In this document: positions 1 to 5,374 of the stretch, piece by piece
How the letters are laid out: each line of letters starts with the position of its first letter
Numbering within the stretch: the stretch's first letter is position 1
From: Pseudofrankia asymbiotica
GTDB lineage: Bacteria; Actinomycetota; Actinomycetes; Frankiales; Frankiaceae
Assembly (NCBI RefSeq): GCF_001983105.1
Contig: NZ_MOMC01000027.1
Coordinates: 168,116 to 173,489 of the forward strand
Direction of reading: 5' to 3'
Length of the DNA: 5,374 nt
Made by a program: the position numbers and the translations under genes
The notes under the pieces: model-generated
The model's database searches: none
Told to the model about the DNA's origin: nothing
What the model saw: the letters and a program-made list of their open reading frames with translations, nothing else

Positions 1-43
1 CGGGCTGCCTTCTCAGCACGCAGGCGTGCCAGCGCGGAGCAGT

Positions 44-79
44 CCTGCCATGAGCGAGTGACGTGGCCCCCATGACAGG
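44..79. repeat. Imperfect 9-bp stem hairpin with a GAGCGAG-containing loop
   Basis: CCTGCCATG (44-52) pairs with CATGACAGG (71-79), with one C-A mismatch and an 18-nt loop. GAGCGAGTGACGTGG (52-66) resembles GAGCGAAGCGACGTGG (156-171) of the neighbouring hairpin, suggesting a related but decayed copy. A competing pairing exists between GGCTGCCT (3-10) and AGGCAGCC (77-84). Confidence 0.4.
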
Positions 80-143
80 CAGCCAGGAAGGCAACGGGCG
101 ACCGGAACGCCACCGGGCTGGCGCGGGAGGCGCGCCTCGCGGA

Positions 144-179
144 GGCCCAGCCCACGAGCGAAGCGACGTGGGCTGGGCC
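144..179. repeat. Perfect 13-bp stem hairpin with a GAGCGAAGCGA-type loop
   Basis: The arms GGCCCAGCCCACG (144-156) and CGTGGGCTGGGCC (167-179) are exactly complementary, with the 10-nt loop AGCGAAGCGA. The 11 bases 156-166 recur identically at 239-249, in the loop of the next hairpin. It may be a second terminator for the operon, acting on either strand, or a member of a dispersed intergenic repeat family. Confidence 0.7.
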
Positions 180-217
180 GCAGCGAGGTCGCCGTAGCGC
201 CCGTGAGCGGAGGAGGA

Positions 218-270
218 CGGCGCGCGGAGGTCCCTTGGGAGCGAAGCGAGTAAGGGGCCGGAGCGCGCCG
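218..270 (-). terminator. Extended hairpin just downstream of the binding-protein gene, probable transcription terminator
   Basis: An inverted repeat begins 24 nt after the binding-protein stop. The outer stem pairs 218-225 (CGGCGCGC) with 263-270 (GCGCGCCG), 8 bp. After a 3 by 3 internal loop an inner stem pairs 229-237 with 251-259, 9 bp including two G-U type pairs. The 13-nt loop (238-250) contains GAGCGAAGCGAG. There is no T-run after it on the minus strand, which is common for actinobacterial terminators. Role inferred from position and pairing only. Confidence 0.5.
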
Positions 271-294
271 CCCGCACGGAGCGAACCAAGAAAC

Positions 295-1377
295 TCAGAA
301 GTCGAACTTGTCGATGTTGTTGGCGTCGAAGACGGTCGGCGGGCCGAGGACGATCTCGCCGTCCTTGCCGATCGTGTACTTGCCGAGCTTGCCGGCGGTG
401 AACGTCTCGCCCTCGGCGCCCGTGATCTGGCCGGAGGCGAGCGCGACACCCGCGTAGGCGGCCAGGTAGCCGATGTCGGCCGGGTTCCACAGGGCGAACT
501 GCTTGACGGTGCCGTCCTTGACGTACTCGCGCATCTGGTTCGGGGTGCCGAGCCCGGTGACGGCGACCTTGCCCTTGTAGCTGGAGCTGCTCACGTACCG
601 AGCGGTCGCGGCGATGCCGACGGTGGTCGGCGAGACGATCGCCTTCAGGTTCGGGTACGACTGCAGAAGGCCCTGCGCCTGCTGGAACGACGTCTGGTCG
701 TCGTCATTGCCGTAGGTGATCTTCACCAGCTTCATGCCGCTGTTCTCCGGCTTGGCCAGCTCGGTCTTCATGACGTCGATCCAGGCGTTCTGGTTCGTCG
801 CGTTCGGGGTGGCCGACAGGATCGCGATGTCACCCTTGCCGCCGACCAGGTCGCTGGTCATCTTCACCAGGCCCTCGCCGATGCCCTGCGTGGTCGCCTG
901 GTTGATGAACACGTCGCGGCAGTCCTTCGCCGCGTCCGAGTCGAAGGCGACGATCTTGATGCCGGCGGCGGTCGCCTGCTTCAGCGACGGGCAGACGGCG
1001 TTCGGGTCGTTCGCCGCGATGCCGATGACGTCCTGCTGCTGCTGGATCAGCGTGTTGATGTAGCTGACCTGCGACGACGCGGACGCGTCGTTCGGCCCGA
1101 CCAGCTTGTACTCGCCCTTGAGGTCGCCGAGCGCCGCCTTGCCGCCGCCGACCTCGATGTCGCTGTAGGGGTTGTTGAGCTGCTTCGGCAGGAACGCCAT
1201 CTTCACGCCGGTCTTCAGCGTCGCGTTCGGGTTGGCGTTCGCCGCCGCACCGCCCGACGTGGCGCCGCTGGCGGTGGCGTCGTCCTTCGACGTGCCGCCG
1301 CAGGCCACGAGGCCGACGGTCAGCGCGACTAACGCGGCGGCGGGTAGGAGGAGTCTTCTGGACCGGCGTGGCTGCAT
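295..1377 (-). CDS. rhaS: Substrate-binding lipoprotein of a sugar ABC transporter, RhaS-like (related to LsrB)
   Basis: Extracellular, lipid-anchored receptor that should capture the sugar and deliver it to the permeases (periplasmic-binding-protein fold, type 1, Peripla_BP_4). It has 360 residues, typical length. The N-terminus is MQPRRSRR, then a hydrophobic stretch and the lipobox LVAC, so lipidation is expected at Cys26; SRRLLL (6-11) also resembles a Tat motif. A Gly/Ala/Asn/Thr-rich linker runs to about 55. The mature domain opens with KMAFLPK (59-65) and ends NIDKFDF (354-360), a C-terminus I associate with RhaS/LsrB proteins. Compared from memory with Salmonella LsrB, the AI-2 contacts Lys35, Asp116, Gln167 and Pro220 correspond to Lys65, Asp146, Gln196 and Pro250. 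Asp166 is replaced by Asn195 and Ala222 by Thr252. Together with NPYSDIEVGGGK (69-80), TNQNAWI (194-200) and LWNPADIGY (296-304) this favours the rhamnose family. Cys129 and Cys153 may pair. The start at 1377 gives a complete signal peptide, with GAAGGGA 10 nt upstream. Codons 7, 8, 11 and 16 are rare types (AGA, AGA, CTA, TTA). Ribose-, xylose- or AI-2-type substrates remain possible. Confidence 0.9.
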   Translation of the reverse strand: MQPRRSRRLLLPAAALVALTVGLVACGGTSKDDATASGATSGGAAANANPNATLKTGVKMAFLPKQLNNPYSDIEVGGGKAALGDLKGEYKLVGPNDASASSQVSYINTLIQQQQDVIGIAANDPNAVCPSLKQATAAGIKIVAFDSDAAKDCRDVFINQATTQGIGEGLVKMTSDLVGGKGDIAILSATPNATNQNAWIDVMKTELAKPENSGMKLVKITYGNDDDQTSFQQAQGLLQSYPNLKAIVSPTTVGIAATARYVSSSSYKGKVAVTGLGTPNQMREYVKDGTVKQFALWNPADIGYLAAYAGVALASGQITGAEGETFTAGKLGKYTIGKDGEIVLGPPTVFDANNIDKFDF

Positions 1378-1387
1378 GGCTGGAGGG

Positions 1388-1394
1388 TCCCTTC
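1388..1394 (-). promoter_or_regulatory. Probable ribosome binding site of the binding-protein gene
   Basis: On the minus strand this reads GAAGGGA, 10 nt before the ATG at 1377. The spacing is somewhat long. It is the best purine-rich match near this start, and the start itself is fixed independently by the signal peptide. Confidence 0.5.
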
Positions 1395-1512
1395 GGAGTG
1401 GCCGCCGGGCGGTCGGTGTGACCGTGACCGCTGGCGGGCGGTAAGGCGGTACGGGGAAGGCGGCGGTGCGATGGAGGCGGATGGGCCGCCGCGGGTCTGC
1501 CGACCTCCCGCC

Positions 1513-1551
1513 TGATCACATCCAGTAGCAATCGACTACCTGGTGTGATCA
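1513..1551. promoter_or_regulatory. 39-bp imperfect inverted repeat in the gap upstream of the binding-protein gene
   Basis: The arms are TGATCACATCCAGTAG (1513-1528) and CTACCTGGTGTGATCA (1536-1551) around a 7-nt centre. 13 of 16 positions are complementary, including the outer 8 (TGATCACA/TGTGATCA) without mismatch. The centres of the outer arms are 31 bp apart, close to three helical turns. It lies 136 bp before the binding-protein start, in a stretch clearly richer in A+T than its surroundings. It could be a two-half-site operator for a sugar-responsive regulator, or an RNA hairpin between second permease and binding protein that stops or stabilises transcripts. No T-run follows on the minus strand, so a classical terminator is less likely. 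A TTGATC within the right arm (minus strand) could serve as a -35, but I found only a poor -10 beside it. Confidence 0.55.
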
Positions 1552-1639
1552 ACAAGGGGCGAGTCGAACGGAGCCCGTGGGCGGTGCCCGGTGGACGTGG
1601 TGGGCGGGCGGTGGCGGGGTGGTCGGCGCGACCCGGCGG

Positions 1640-2842
1640 TCAGGAACCGGGCAGCGGTGGGGAGAGGGACGTCGGCCCGCGGCGTCGGGCGCGGGAGACG
1701 GCGAGGGCGGCCCTGGTCCGGCGGATGAGGTTCGGGACGAGCACCGACACGACGAGCAGCGCGCCGGTGACGACGTTCAGGGACTCGTTCGAGACGTCCG
1801 ACAGGCGCAGGGCGTTCTGCAGCGCGGCCAGCAGCACGACCCCGCCGAGCACCCCGGGCAGGGTGCCGCGACCGCCGAAGATCGAGACCCCGCCGAGCAG
1901 GACGGCGGCGACGACCGCGAGCTCAAGGCCGGAGCCGTTGTCAGCGCGGGCGCTGGAGTAGCGCAGCGTCCACAGCACCCCGGCGAGCCCCGCGACCGCG
2001 CCGGTCACGACGTAGAGCCAGAACTTCAGCCGCCCGACGCGGATCCCGGCGAACCGCGCCGCCTGCTCACTGGCGCCGGCGGCGAACGCCCAGCGGCCCA
2101 CCGGCGTCGCGTGCAGCACGACGGCGAACACCACCGCCAGCGCGGCCAGCGGGATCAGGACGTTCGGCACCGCGGAGCCGCCGACGGTGCCCGTTACCCA
2201 GGTCGTGTACCCGCCTGGGAAGTCGGCGACGGCGGTGTCGCCGAGGACGACGAGCGCCAGCCCGCGGAAGAGCGCCAGCGTACCGATCGTCACGGCCAGC
2301 GACGGCAGCCGGAACACCGTCACGAACAGGCCGTTCACCGCGCCCAGCACCGCTCCCAGCACGACGCACAGCGGGATGATCGTCTCGATGGTGAGCCCGT
2401 GGTTCCACAGGCTGCCCATCACCGCGCTGGACAGGCCCAGCGTGCTGGCCACCGACAGGTCGATCTCGCCGGTCACGATCACGAACGTCATCGGCAGCGC
2501 GATCAGCGCGATCGGCAGCAGGTCGAGCACCAGGAACGTGAAGTTGCGCGACGTCCCGAAGTTCTCGACCGACGCCGAGGCGACGACGATGACGAGCACC
2601 GCGATCACGATGACGCCGACGTCCCAGCTCGCCAGCCGGCCCAGCCGCGCGCTCCAGCCCTGCCGCGCTCCCGGGCCGGCGGCCGGCGGCCCGGCGCGGC
2701 GGCCACCCGCGGGTGCCGCGGCGCTGGCGAGGCTGCCGGCCGCGGCAGCCGTGCCAGCGGCAGGGCTGGCTGTGGCGGCTGTGGCAGCGGCAGAGCTAGC
2801 TGTCGCGGCGGAGGTGGCCGGCCGGTCGCTGTCAGCGGACAT
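1640..2842 (-). CDS. rhaQ: Sugar ABC transporter permease, RbsC/RhaQ type, with Ala-rich N-terminal extension
   Basis: Second channel subunit, expected to pair with the first permease. It has 400 residues, about 50-70 more than usual. The excess is an N-terminal low-complexity stretch (about 2-68) rich in Ala, Thr, Ser, Pro and Gly. The conserved core starts near WDVGVIVIAVLVIVV (73-87). Family hallmarks are TGEIDLSVAST (124-134) and GGVSIFGGRGT (317-327), at the positions matching those of its partner. Hydrophobic segments lie at about 75-90, 104-124, 130-145, 155-175, 182-200, 226-244, 274-291, 307-322, 328-342 and 355-371; the C-terminus is basic (RRTRAALAVSRARRR). The ATG at 2842 overlaps the upstream gene's stop by 11 nt and has a purine-rich AAGAGGGG 5 nt upstream. 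I saw no in-frame ATG or GTG near the start of the conserved core, so the extension is probably translated. The gene is followed by a 262-bp gap before the binding-protein gene. Family is certain; the rhamnose name is inferred from order and the RhaS-like partner. Confidence 0.92.
   Translation of the reverse strand: MSADSDRPATSAATASSAAATAATASPAAGTAAAAGSLASAAAPAGGRRAGPPAAGPGARQGWSARLGRLASWDVGVIVIAVLVIVVASASVENFGTSRNFTFLVLDLLPIALIALPMTFVIVTGEIDLSVASTLGLSSAVMGSLWNHGLTIETIIPLCVVLGAVLGAVNGLFVTVFRLPSLAVTIGTLALFRGLALVVLGDTAVADFPGGYTTWVTGTVGGSAVPNVLIPLAALAVVFAVVLHATPVGRWAFAAGASEQAARFAGIRVGRLKFWLYVVTGAVAGLAGVLWTLRYSSARADNGSGLELAVVAAVLLGGVSIFGGRGTLPGVLGGVVLLAALQNALRLSDVSNESLNVVTGALLVVSVLVPNLIRRTRAALAVSRARRRGPTSLSPPLPGS
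2768..2785. repeat. Tandem 9-bp direct repeat inside the second permease gene
   Basis: GGCTGTGGC occurs twice back to back (2768-2776 and 2777-2785). Being three codons long it keeps frame, and it falls in the Ala/Thr-rich N-terminal extension, consistent with growth of this segment by slippage. Confidence 0.75.
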
Positions 2843-3881
2843 GGGAGCCCCTCTTCTTCAGCGCCGCCGCGACCCGGGCGGCGATCAGCCGGTCGATCCC
2901 GATCGCGAGCAGGATCAGTGCGCCGACGATGGCCTGCTGCCAGAACTGGTCGACGCCGAGCACGGGCAGCGCGCTGCCGATCGTCGTGAGCAGCAGCGCC
3001 CCGAGGGCCGCGCCCCACACCGAGCCGCTGCCGCCGAAGATCGCGACGCCGCCGACGACGACCGCCGCGACGACGTTCAGCTCGTAGCCGTTGCCCGCGG
3101 CGGCGTCGACCGTGCCGAACCGGGCGGCGAACAGCACGCCGGCCAGGCCCGCGAGAACGCCGCTGGCGAGGAACGCGGCCAGCGTGCGCCGGCCGACCGG
3201 AATGCCGGCGAGGCGTGCTCCGTCGGGGCTGGAGCCCAGGGCGTAGAGCTGGCGCCCGGCGGGGTAGGACCGCAGCACGACGCCGGCGATGACGAGCACG
3301 GCGACGGCGATCAGCACCAGGTACGGCACGCCGAGGACGGTCGCGGTGCCGAACTTCAGGAAGCCGTCCGGCAGCTCGTCGGCGTTGATCTGGCTGCCGC
3401 CCGCCCACAGGTAGGCGACACCCCGGTACGCGTACAGCGTCCCGAGCGTCACCACCAGCGCCGGCACGTCGCCGAACCGGACGAGCAGGCCGTTGACCAG
3501 GCCGCAGCCCGCGCCGACCGCGATCCCGACCAGGACCGCCACGATGATCGGAACACCGGGGTGGTCCATCAGCAGCGAACCGGCGGCGAACGCCGACAGG
3601 CCGAGCACCGAGCCGACCGACAGGTCGATGTTGCGGGTGATGACGACGATCGTCTGGCCGACCGCGAGCACCGCCATGATGGCGGCGCCGAGCAGGATGT
3701 CGCGGATCGACTGCGAGTGCACGAAGCTGGGATGGCCGACGGCGGTCACGATGACCAGCAGCGCCAGCGCCAGCACGATGCTGATCTCGCGCGCCCGCAG
3801 CACCCGCTCCAGCACGGACGCCCGGGCGGGCACCGCGCCGCGCGCCGGCACTGTCCGGACGGAGTCCTCGACGGTGGTCAC
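2832..3881 (-). CDS. rhaP: Sugar ABC transporter permease, RbsC/RhaP type (BPD_transp_2 family)
   Basis: One of the two inner-membrane subunits forming the sugar channel. It has 349 residues, normal for the family (about 320-350). A short polar N-terminus (1-33) precedes hydrophobic segments at about 34-48, 61-81, 88-104, 110-135, 139-160, 184-204, 233-255, 267-282, 288-307 and 315-334, consistent with 8-10 transmembrane helices. Family hallmarks are [10 protein letters not shown] (82-91) and [11 protein letters not shown] (277-287); the latter sits in the region expected to contact the ATPase. I chose the GTG at 3881 because it overlaps the ATPase stop in a GTGA arrangement and has a GGAGG ribosome site 7 nt upstream. 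The frame runs open further upstream to 4850, but that stretch is an Arg/Pro-rich shadow of the ATPase gene. The C-terminus ends in a basic tail (KKRGSHVR) and overlaps the second permease start by 11 nt. The rhaP name follows from position directly after the ATPase and the RhaS-like binding protein; sugar specificity cannot be read from this protein. Confidence 0.93.
   Translation of the reverse strand: MTTVEDSVRTVPARGAVPARASVLERVLRAREISIVLALALLVIVTAVGHPSFVHSQSIRDILLGAAIMAVLAVGQTIVVITRNIDLSVGSVLGLSAFAAGSLLMDHPGVPIIVAVLVGIAVGAGCGLVNGLLVRFGDVPALVVTLGTLYAYRGVAYLWAGGSQINADELPDGFLKFGTATVLGVPYLVLIAVAVLVIAGVVLRSYPAGRQLYALGSSPDGARLAGIPVGRRTLAAFLASGVLAGLAGVLFAARFGTVDAAAGNGYELNVVAAVVVGGVAIFGGSGSVWGAALGALLLTTIGSALPVLGVDQFWQQAIVGALILLAIGIDRLIAARVAAALKKRGSHVR
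2848..2855 (-). promoter_or_regulatory. Ribosome binding site of the second permease
   Basis: On the minus strand this reads AAGAGGGG, 5 nt before the ATG at 2842, inside the end of the first permease gene. It supports the ATG that gives the long Ala-rich N-terminus and an 11-nt overlap with the upstream gene, suggesting translational coupling. Confidence 0.65.
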
Positions 3882-5374
3882 AGCGCGACCTCCACACCCT
3901 GTTCGGTGGCCTTGCCTCCGGGGGCCCTGCCCTCGCCGGCCGCGGGTGCCGTCCCGGTCGTCTCGGTTGACGCGGCTTCGTGCCTGCGCTGGCCGACCGC
4001 GGCGAACATCACGGACTCCTCGGTGGCGTCCGCGCGGCCGAGCTCGGCGACCAGCCGGCCCTCCCGCATCACCAGCACCCGGTCGGCCAGGCCCAGCACC
4101 TCGGGAAGCTCGGACGAGACCATCAGGACGGCGACGCCGTCCTCGGCGAGGCCGGAGATCAGCCGGTGTACCTCGGCCTTCGTCCCGACGTCGATGCCAC
4201 GGGTCGGCTCGTCCACCATCAGGACCCGGGGCAGGGTCGACAGCCACTTGGCGAGCACGACCTTCTGCTGGTTGCCGCCCGACAGGGTCGACACCGAGTC
4301 GGCCAGCCGGCCGTACTTCGTCTGCAGCCGGGCCGTCCACTCGGCGGCCGCGCGCCGCTCGGAGCCGCCGAAGAGCAGCCCGAGGCGGGCGAGCGCGCCG
4401 GAGCGCGGCAGGGTGACGTTGCGGGCGATCGAGGCGTCCATGACCAGGCCCTGCAGCCGCCGGTCCTCCGGCACCAGCGCGAGCCCTGCGGCCATCGCCG
4501 CGCGCGGCGACCCGGCGCGCAGCTGGCGGCCGTGGACGCGGACGGTGCCCGCGTCGCGCGGGTCGACGCCGAAGACCGCCTGCGCGACTTCGGAACGCCC
4601 GGAGCCGACCAGGCCGGCGAGCGCGACGATCTCGCCCGCGCGCACCTGGAAGGAGACGTCCCGGAAGACGCCGTCGCGGCGCAGGCCGTCGACCTCCAGC
4701 ACGACGTCGCCCGGCGTCGTCGACCGCTCCGGATAGAGCGTCGACAGGTCGCGGCCGACCATCCGGCGGACCAGGTCGTCGACGGTCAGGCCGGCGAGCG
4801 GGTCCGTCGAGACGTGCCGGCCGTCGCGCATGACGGTCACCCGCTGGCACAGCGCGGTGATCTCCTCGAACCGGTGCGAGATGAACAGCACCGCGGCGCC
4901 CCGGTCGCGAAGGGAGCGGGCGACGGTGAACAGGCGCTCGACCTCGACGGTCGACAGCGCGGCCGTCGGCTCGTCCATCACCAGCACGCGGGCGTCCGCG
5001 GACAGCGCCTTCGCGATCTCGACGAGCTGCTGGTCGGCGATGGAGAGACCGCGCGCGGGCCGGGCCGGGTCGATGTCCACGCCGAGCCGCTCGAACAGGG
5101 CCGTCGCGTCCCGCACCATGCGTGCCCGGTCGATCGCGTGGAACCGGCCGCGGGGCGGCTTCGCCATCGCGATGTTCTCGGCGACGGACAGGTCGGGGAA
5201 GAGTGTGGGTTCCTGGTAGATCACGGCGATGCCGGCGGCTCGGGCGTCGGCGGGGGAGCTCAGTGTGAGTGGGGCACCGTCCAGCTCAATCGCGCCGGTG
5301 TCGGGGCGGTGCACCCCGGCGAGCATCTTGACGATCGTGGACTTGCCTGCGCCGTTCTCGCCGACCAGCGCGTG
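3878..5374 (-). CDS. rhaT: Sugar ABC transporter ATPase, RbsA/RhaT type with two nucleotide-binding domains (5' end cut off)
   Basis: This is the cytoplasmic energy-coupling subunit of a CUT2-class sugar importer; it hydrolyses ATP to drive the two permeases encoded next. 498 residues are visible. The first domain shows Walker [10 protein letters not shown] (visible residues 5-13), a Q-loop YQEP (53-56), the non-standard signature LSIADQQ (110-116), Walker B VLVMDEP (130-136) and switch histidine ISHR (165-168). The second domain has a degenerate Walker [11 protein letters not shown] (253-262), with no lysine, then LSGGNQQ (364-370), Walker [12 protein letters not shown] (385-395) and SSE in place of the switch His (420-422). 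This asymmetry is normal for RbsA-like proteins, in which one site is thought to be catalytic. Family members have about 500-510 residues, so roughly 30-40 N-terminal residues lie beyond the window. The reading frame stays open to base 5374; the ATG at 5326 falls after Walker A and is not the start. About 35 C-terminal residues form a low-complexity Ala/Gly/Thr/Glu tail. The stop overlaps the next start by 4 nt. Class assignment is near certain; the rhamnose name rests on the neighbours. Confidence 0.95.
   Translation of the reverse strand, partial: HALVGENGAGKSTIVKMLAGVHRPDTGAIELDGAPLTLSSPADARAAGIAVIYQEPTLFPDLSVAENIAMAKPPRGRFHAIDRARMVRDATALFERLGVDIDPARPARGLSIADQQLVEIAKALSADARVLVMDEPTAALSTVEVERLFTVARSLRDRGAAVLFISHRFEEITALCQRVTVMRDGRHVSTDPLAGLTVDDLVRRMVGRDLSTLYPERSTTPGDVVLEVDGLRRDGVFRDVSFQVRAGEIVALAGLVGSGRSEVAQAVFGVDPRDAGTVRVHGRQLRAGSPRAAMAAGLALVPEDRRLQGLVMDASIARNVTLPRSGALARLGLLFGGSERRAAAEWTARLQTKYGRLADSVSTLSGGNQQKVVLAKWLSTLPRVLMVDEPTRGIDVGTKAEVHRLISGLAEDGVAVLMVSSELPEVLGLADRVLVMREGRLVAELGRADATEESVMFAAVGQRRHEAASTETTGTAPAAGEGRAPGGKATEQGVEVAL
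3889..3893 (-). promoter_or_regulatory. Ribosome binding site of the first permease
   Basis: On the minus strand this reads GGAGG and ends 7 nt before the GTG at 3881. It lies inside the last codons of the ATPase gene. It decides in favour of the GTG start overlapping the ATPase stop, rather than any start further upstream in the same open frame. Confidence 0.8.

Larger units (their letters stand above)
1..294. other. Repeat-rich intergenic region downstream of the transporter operon
   Basis: I find no convincing gene here. Content: three inverted repeats (44-79, 144-179, 218-270), a 12-bp perfect palindrome GAGGCGCGCCTC (127-138), and several copies of GAGCGA-like words (52-58, 156-166, 239-249, 279-285). 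A short minus-strand frame from an ATG at 73 stays open to the window edge but has no ribosome site I trust. The next gene to the left must begin or end beyond base 1. Confidence 0.6.

Noticed and set aside
1..73. Minus-strand frame starting at an ATG at 73 and open to the window edge
   Set aside because: Only about 24 codons are visible, with no clear ribosome site and no recognisable similarity, and it overlaps a hairpin repeat.
127..138. Perfect 12-bp palindrome GAGGCGCGCCTC
   Set aside because: Self-complementary with no room for a loop and made of GC-rich words; no evidence of an attachment or protein-binding site. Mentioned only in the region entry.
235..1332. Plus-strand open frame of 365 codons opposite the binding-protein gene
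   Set aside because: Composition is that of a GC-rich antisense shadow (Val/Arg/Asp/Leu-rich), no family is recognised, and it ends at the bases that form the minus-strand TTA codon.
1409..1431. Short inverted repeat GCGGTC/GACCGC in the leader of the binding-protein gene
   Set aside because: A six-base stem in very GC-rich sequence is expected by chance, and I see no riboswitch-like architecture.
1577..2989. Plus-strand open frame of 470 codons opposite the second permease
   Set aside because: Low-complexity Arg/Gln/Asp/His-rich product antisense to a clear permease; no domain.
4098..4126. Second ATPase domain lacking the switch histidine and the Walker A lysine
   Set aside because: This looks like a defect but is the normal state of the second domain in RbsA-type sugar transporter ATPases.
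2187..4736. Very long plus-strand open frame (849 codons) across the permeases and ATPase
   Set aside because: It is antisense to three well-supported genes. Its product is Arg/Asp/His/Ala/Ser-rich low complexity with no recognisable domain, a typical GC3 shadow.
3882..4850. Upstream extension of the first permease's open frame
   Set aside because: It overlaps the ATPase in another frame and reads as Arg/Pro/Ala-rich nonsense; the GTG at 3881 has a good ribosome site and the usual 4-nt overlap.

Overview
The window is high-GC DNA with strong GC3 bias. It has GTG and ATG starts, overlapping genes, Ala/Arg/Gly-rich proteins and a lipobox-type lipoprotein, which together suggest an actinomycete. 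The style of the intergenic repeats at the left edge made me think of Frankia-like genomes, but that is only an impression; I cannot name a genus from this sequence.

All supportable genes lie on the minus strand and form one carbohydrate ABC importer of the CUT2 (ribose/rhamnose/AI-2) class. In transcription order (right to left) they are: a tandem-domain ATPase whose 5' end is cut by the window edge (5374 to 3878), a first permease (3881 to 2832), a second permease (2842 to 1640), a 262-bp gap, and a lipoprotein substrate-binding protein (1377 to 295). ATPase and first permease overlap by 4 nt (GTGA). The two permeases overlap by 11 nt. The binding protein resembles the rhamnose-binding RhaS family more than the AI-2 receptor LsrB, and the order ATPase-permease-permease agrees with rhaT-rhaP-rhaQ. 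L-rhamnose or a related deoxysugar is therefore the best substrate guess, but no catabolic gene is in view to confirm it.

The gap before the binding-protein gene holds a 39-bp imperfect inverted repeat, a candidate operator or RNA hairpin. The last 294 bases on the left (downstream of the binding protein) show no convincing gene. They carry three successive inverted repeats that share a GAGCGA-type loop; the one nearest the stop codon is a plausible transcription terminator.

Together the proteins would capture a sugar outside the membrane (lipoprotein), move it through a permease heterodimer, and power import with the two-domain ATPase. I see no new biological system here. The points most worth a second look are a cluster of rare codons, including the only TTA codon, at the start of the binding-protein gene, the 39-bp inverted repeat, the hairpin family at the left edge, and an alanine-rich extension on the second permease.
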